From the NCBI GenBank assembly GCA_011391115.1, contig JAABRC010000159.1:1-5113 (forward strand): a stretch of DNA of 5,113 nucleotides, read 5' to 3'. The translations under genes and the position numbers were made by a program. Source of the stretch: Candidatus Egaibacter danicus (lineage in GTDB: Bacteria > Pseudomonadota > Gammaproteobacteria > Burkholderiales > Burkholderiaceae). The notes beneath the pieces are model-generated. The model did no database searches. It had not been told where the DNA came from and saw only the letters and a list, made by a program, of their open reading frames with translations. Shown one piece after another: positions 4,528 to 5,113 of the stretch; positions within the stretch are counted from its first letter, which is position 1; every line of letters begins with the position of its first letter.

Positions 4528-5113
4528 ATGGCGAACGACTTTCTTTTCACTTCCGAATCCGTATCTGAAGGCCACCCTGACAAAGTGGCAGACCAGGTGT
4601 CTGATGCGATCCTTGACGCAATCTTCAAGCAGGATCCGCGTAGCCGCGTAGCCGCCGAGACGCTGTGCAACACCGGTCTGGTGGTGCTGGCCGGCGAGAT
4701 CACGACCAACGCCCATGTGGACTACATCCAGGTCGCTCGTGACACCATCAAACGCATCGGCTACGACAACACCGAGTACGGCATCGACTACAAAGGCTGT
4801 GCGGTGCTGGTGGCCTACGACAAGCAGAGCAACGACATCGCCCAGGGCGTGGACCATGCGTCTGACGACCACCTGAACATCGGCGCTGGCGACCAGGGTC
4901 TGATGTTTGGTTATGCCTGCAACGAAACACCTGAGCTGATGCCCGCGCCCATCTACTACGCGCACCGTCTGGTCGAGCGCCAGGCGCAACTGCGCAAGGA
5001 TGGCCGTCTGCCCTTCCTGCGTCCTGACGCCAAGAGCCAGGTGACCATGCGCTATGTCGACGGCAAGCCGCACAGCATCGACACGGTGGTGTTGTCCACG
5101 CAGCACAGCCCGG
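4528..5113 (+). CDS. metK: S-adenosylmethionine synthetase (methionine adenosyltransferase), N-terminal half, truncated by window edge
   Basis: The frame runs from ATG 4528 to the right edge, giving 195 complete codons plus one base, about half of the usual roughly 390 residues. MetK makes SAM from methionine and ATP in the cytoplasm, supplying methylation and polyamine synthesis. The start [17 protein letters not shown] carries the ATP/methionine-site motif GHPDK (15-19). [12 protein letters not shown] (119-130) contains the signature GAGDQG, and [10 protein letters not shown] just before it fits the bacterial enzyme. The second P-loop-like signature expected later in the protein lies outside the window. 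Codon use is strongly GC-ending, consistent with a highly expressed core gene. It is divergent from the acyltransferase pair, with a leader of about 150 bases that may regulate it. Confidence 0.97.
   Translation, partial: MANDFLFTSESVSEGHPDKVADQVSDAILDAIFKQDPRSRVAAETLCNTGLVVLAGEITTNAHVDYIQVARDTIKRIGYDNTEYGIDYKGCAVLVAYDKQSNDIAQGVDHASDDHLNIGAGDQGLMFGYACNETPELMPAPIYYAHRLVERQAQLRKDGRLPFLRPDAKSQVTMRYVDGKPHSIDTVVLSTQHSP

Noticed and set aside
4519..5106. A 195-codon open frame on the minus strand opposite metK
   Set aside because: It mirrors the metK frame almost exactly, as expected from GC-rich third positions, and has no domain. MetK is certain from GHPDK and GAGDQG.

Overview
The window looks like chromosomal core-genome DNA from a betaproteobacterium, most likely Burkholderiales and probably Comamonadaceae (Rhodoferax/Polaromonas-like). 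This is inferred from the protein families, the gene order (cytochrome c4 next to system II ResB; two tandem lipid A-type acyltransferases divergent from metK), the moderately high GC content, and an AT-rich inverted-repeat spacer resembling a dispersed repeat I recall from that family. I see no insertion sequence, CRISPR array, tRNA, rRNA or phage gene.

Layout from left to right. (1) 1-945, minus: the N-terminal 315 residues of a ResB-type cytochrome c assembly protein, running off the left edge. (2) 946-1064: a spacer with a strong minus-strand intrinsic terminator and a 14-bp palindrome. (3) 1065-1742, minus: a secreted dihaem cytochrome c4. (4) 1743-1835: a divergent promoter region. (5) 1836-2543, plus: the ribosome-assembly GTPase EngB/YihA. 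(6) 2544-2621: a convergent spacer containing the repeat-like element. (7) 4353 down to 2622, minus: two tandem LpxL/HtrB-family acyltransferases, one with an H-X4-E and one with an H-X4-D dyad. (8) 4354-4527: a divergent intergenic region that appears to carry the metK promoter and a structured leader. (9) 4528-5113, plus: the first half of metK (S-adenosylmethionine synthetase), cut by the right edge.

Functionally, cytochrome c4 is a client of cytochrome c maturation and sits beside the gene for part of that machinery. EngB serves ribosome assembly, the acyltransferase pair serves outer-membrane lipid A, and MetK makes SAM. No single pathway links the blocks.

The most interesting part is the metK leader. 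It has an extended -10 promoter candidate at 4360-4368, hairpins near the predicted RNA 5' end, and two short overlapping ORFs of 18 and 26 codons. A 9-bp helix (4464-4472 with 4512-4520) could sequester the metK Shine-Dalgarno sequence, and one arm of it lies inside the 26-codon ORF. This suggests translational control of metK, perhaps coupled to translation of the short ORF. It does not match any SAM or SAH riboswitch I can recognise by eye. All regulatory calls rest on base pairing read by eye and have not been tested by folding or comparison.
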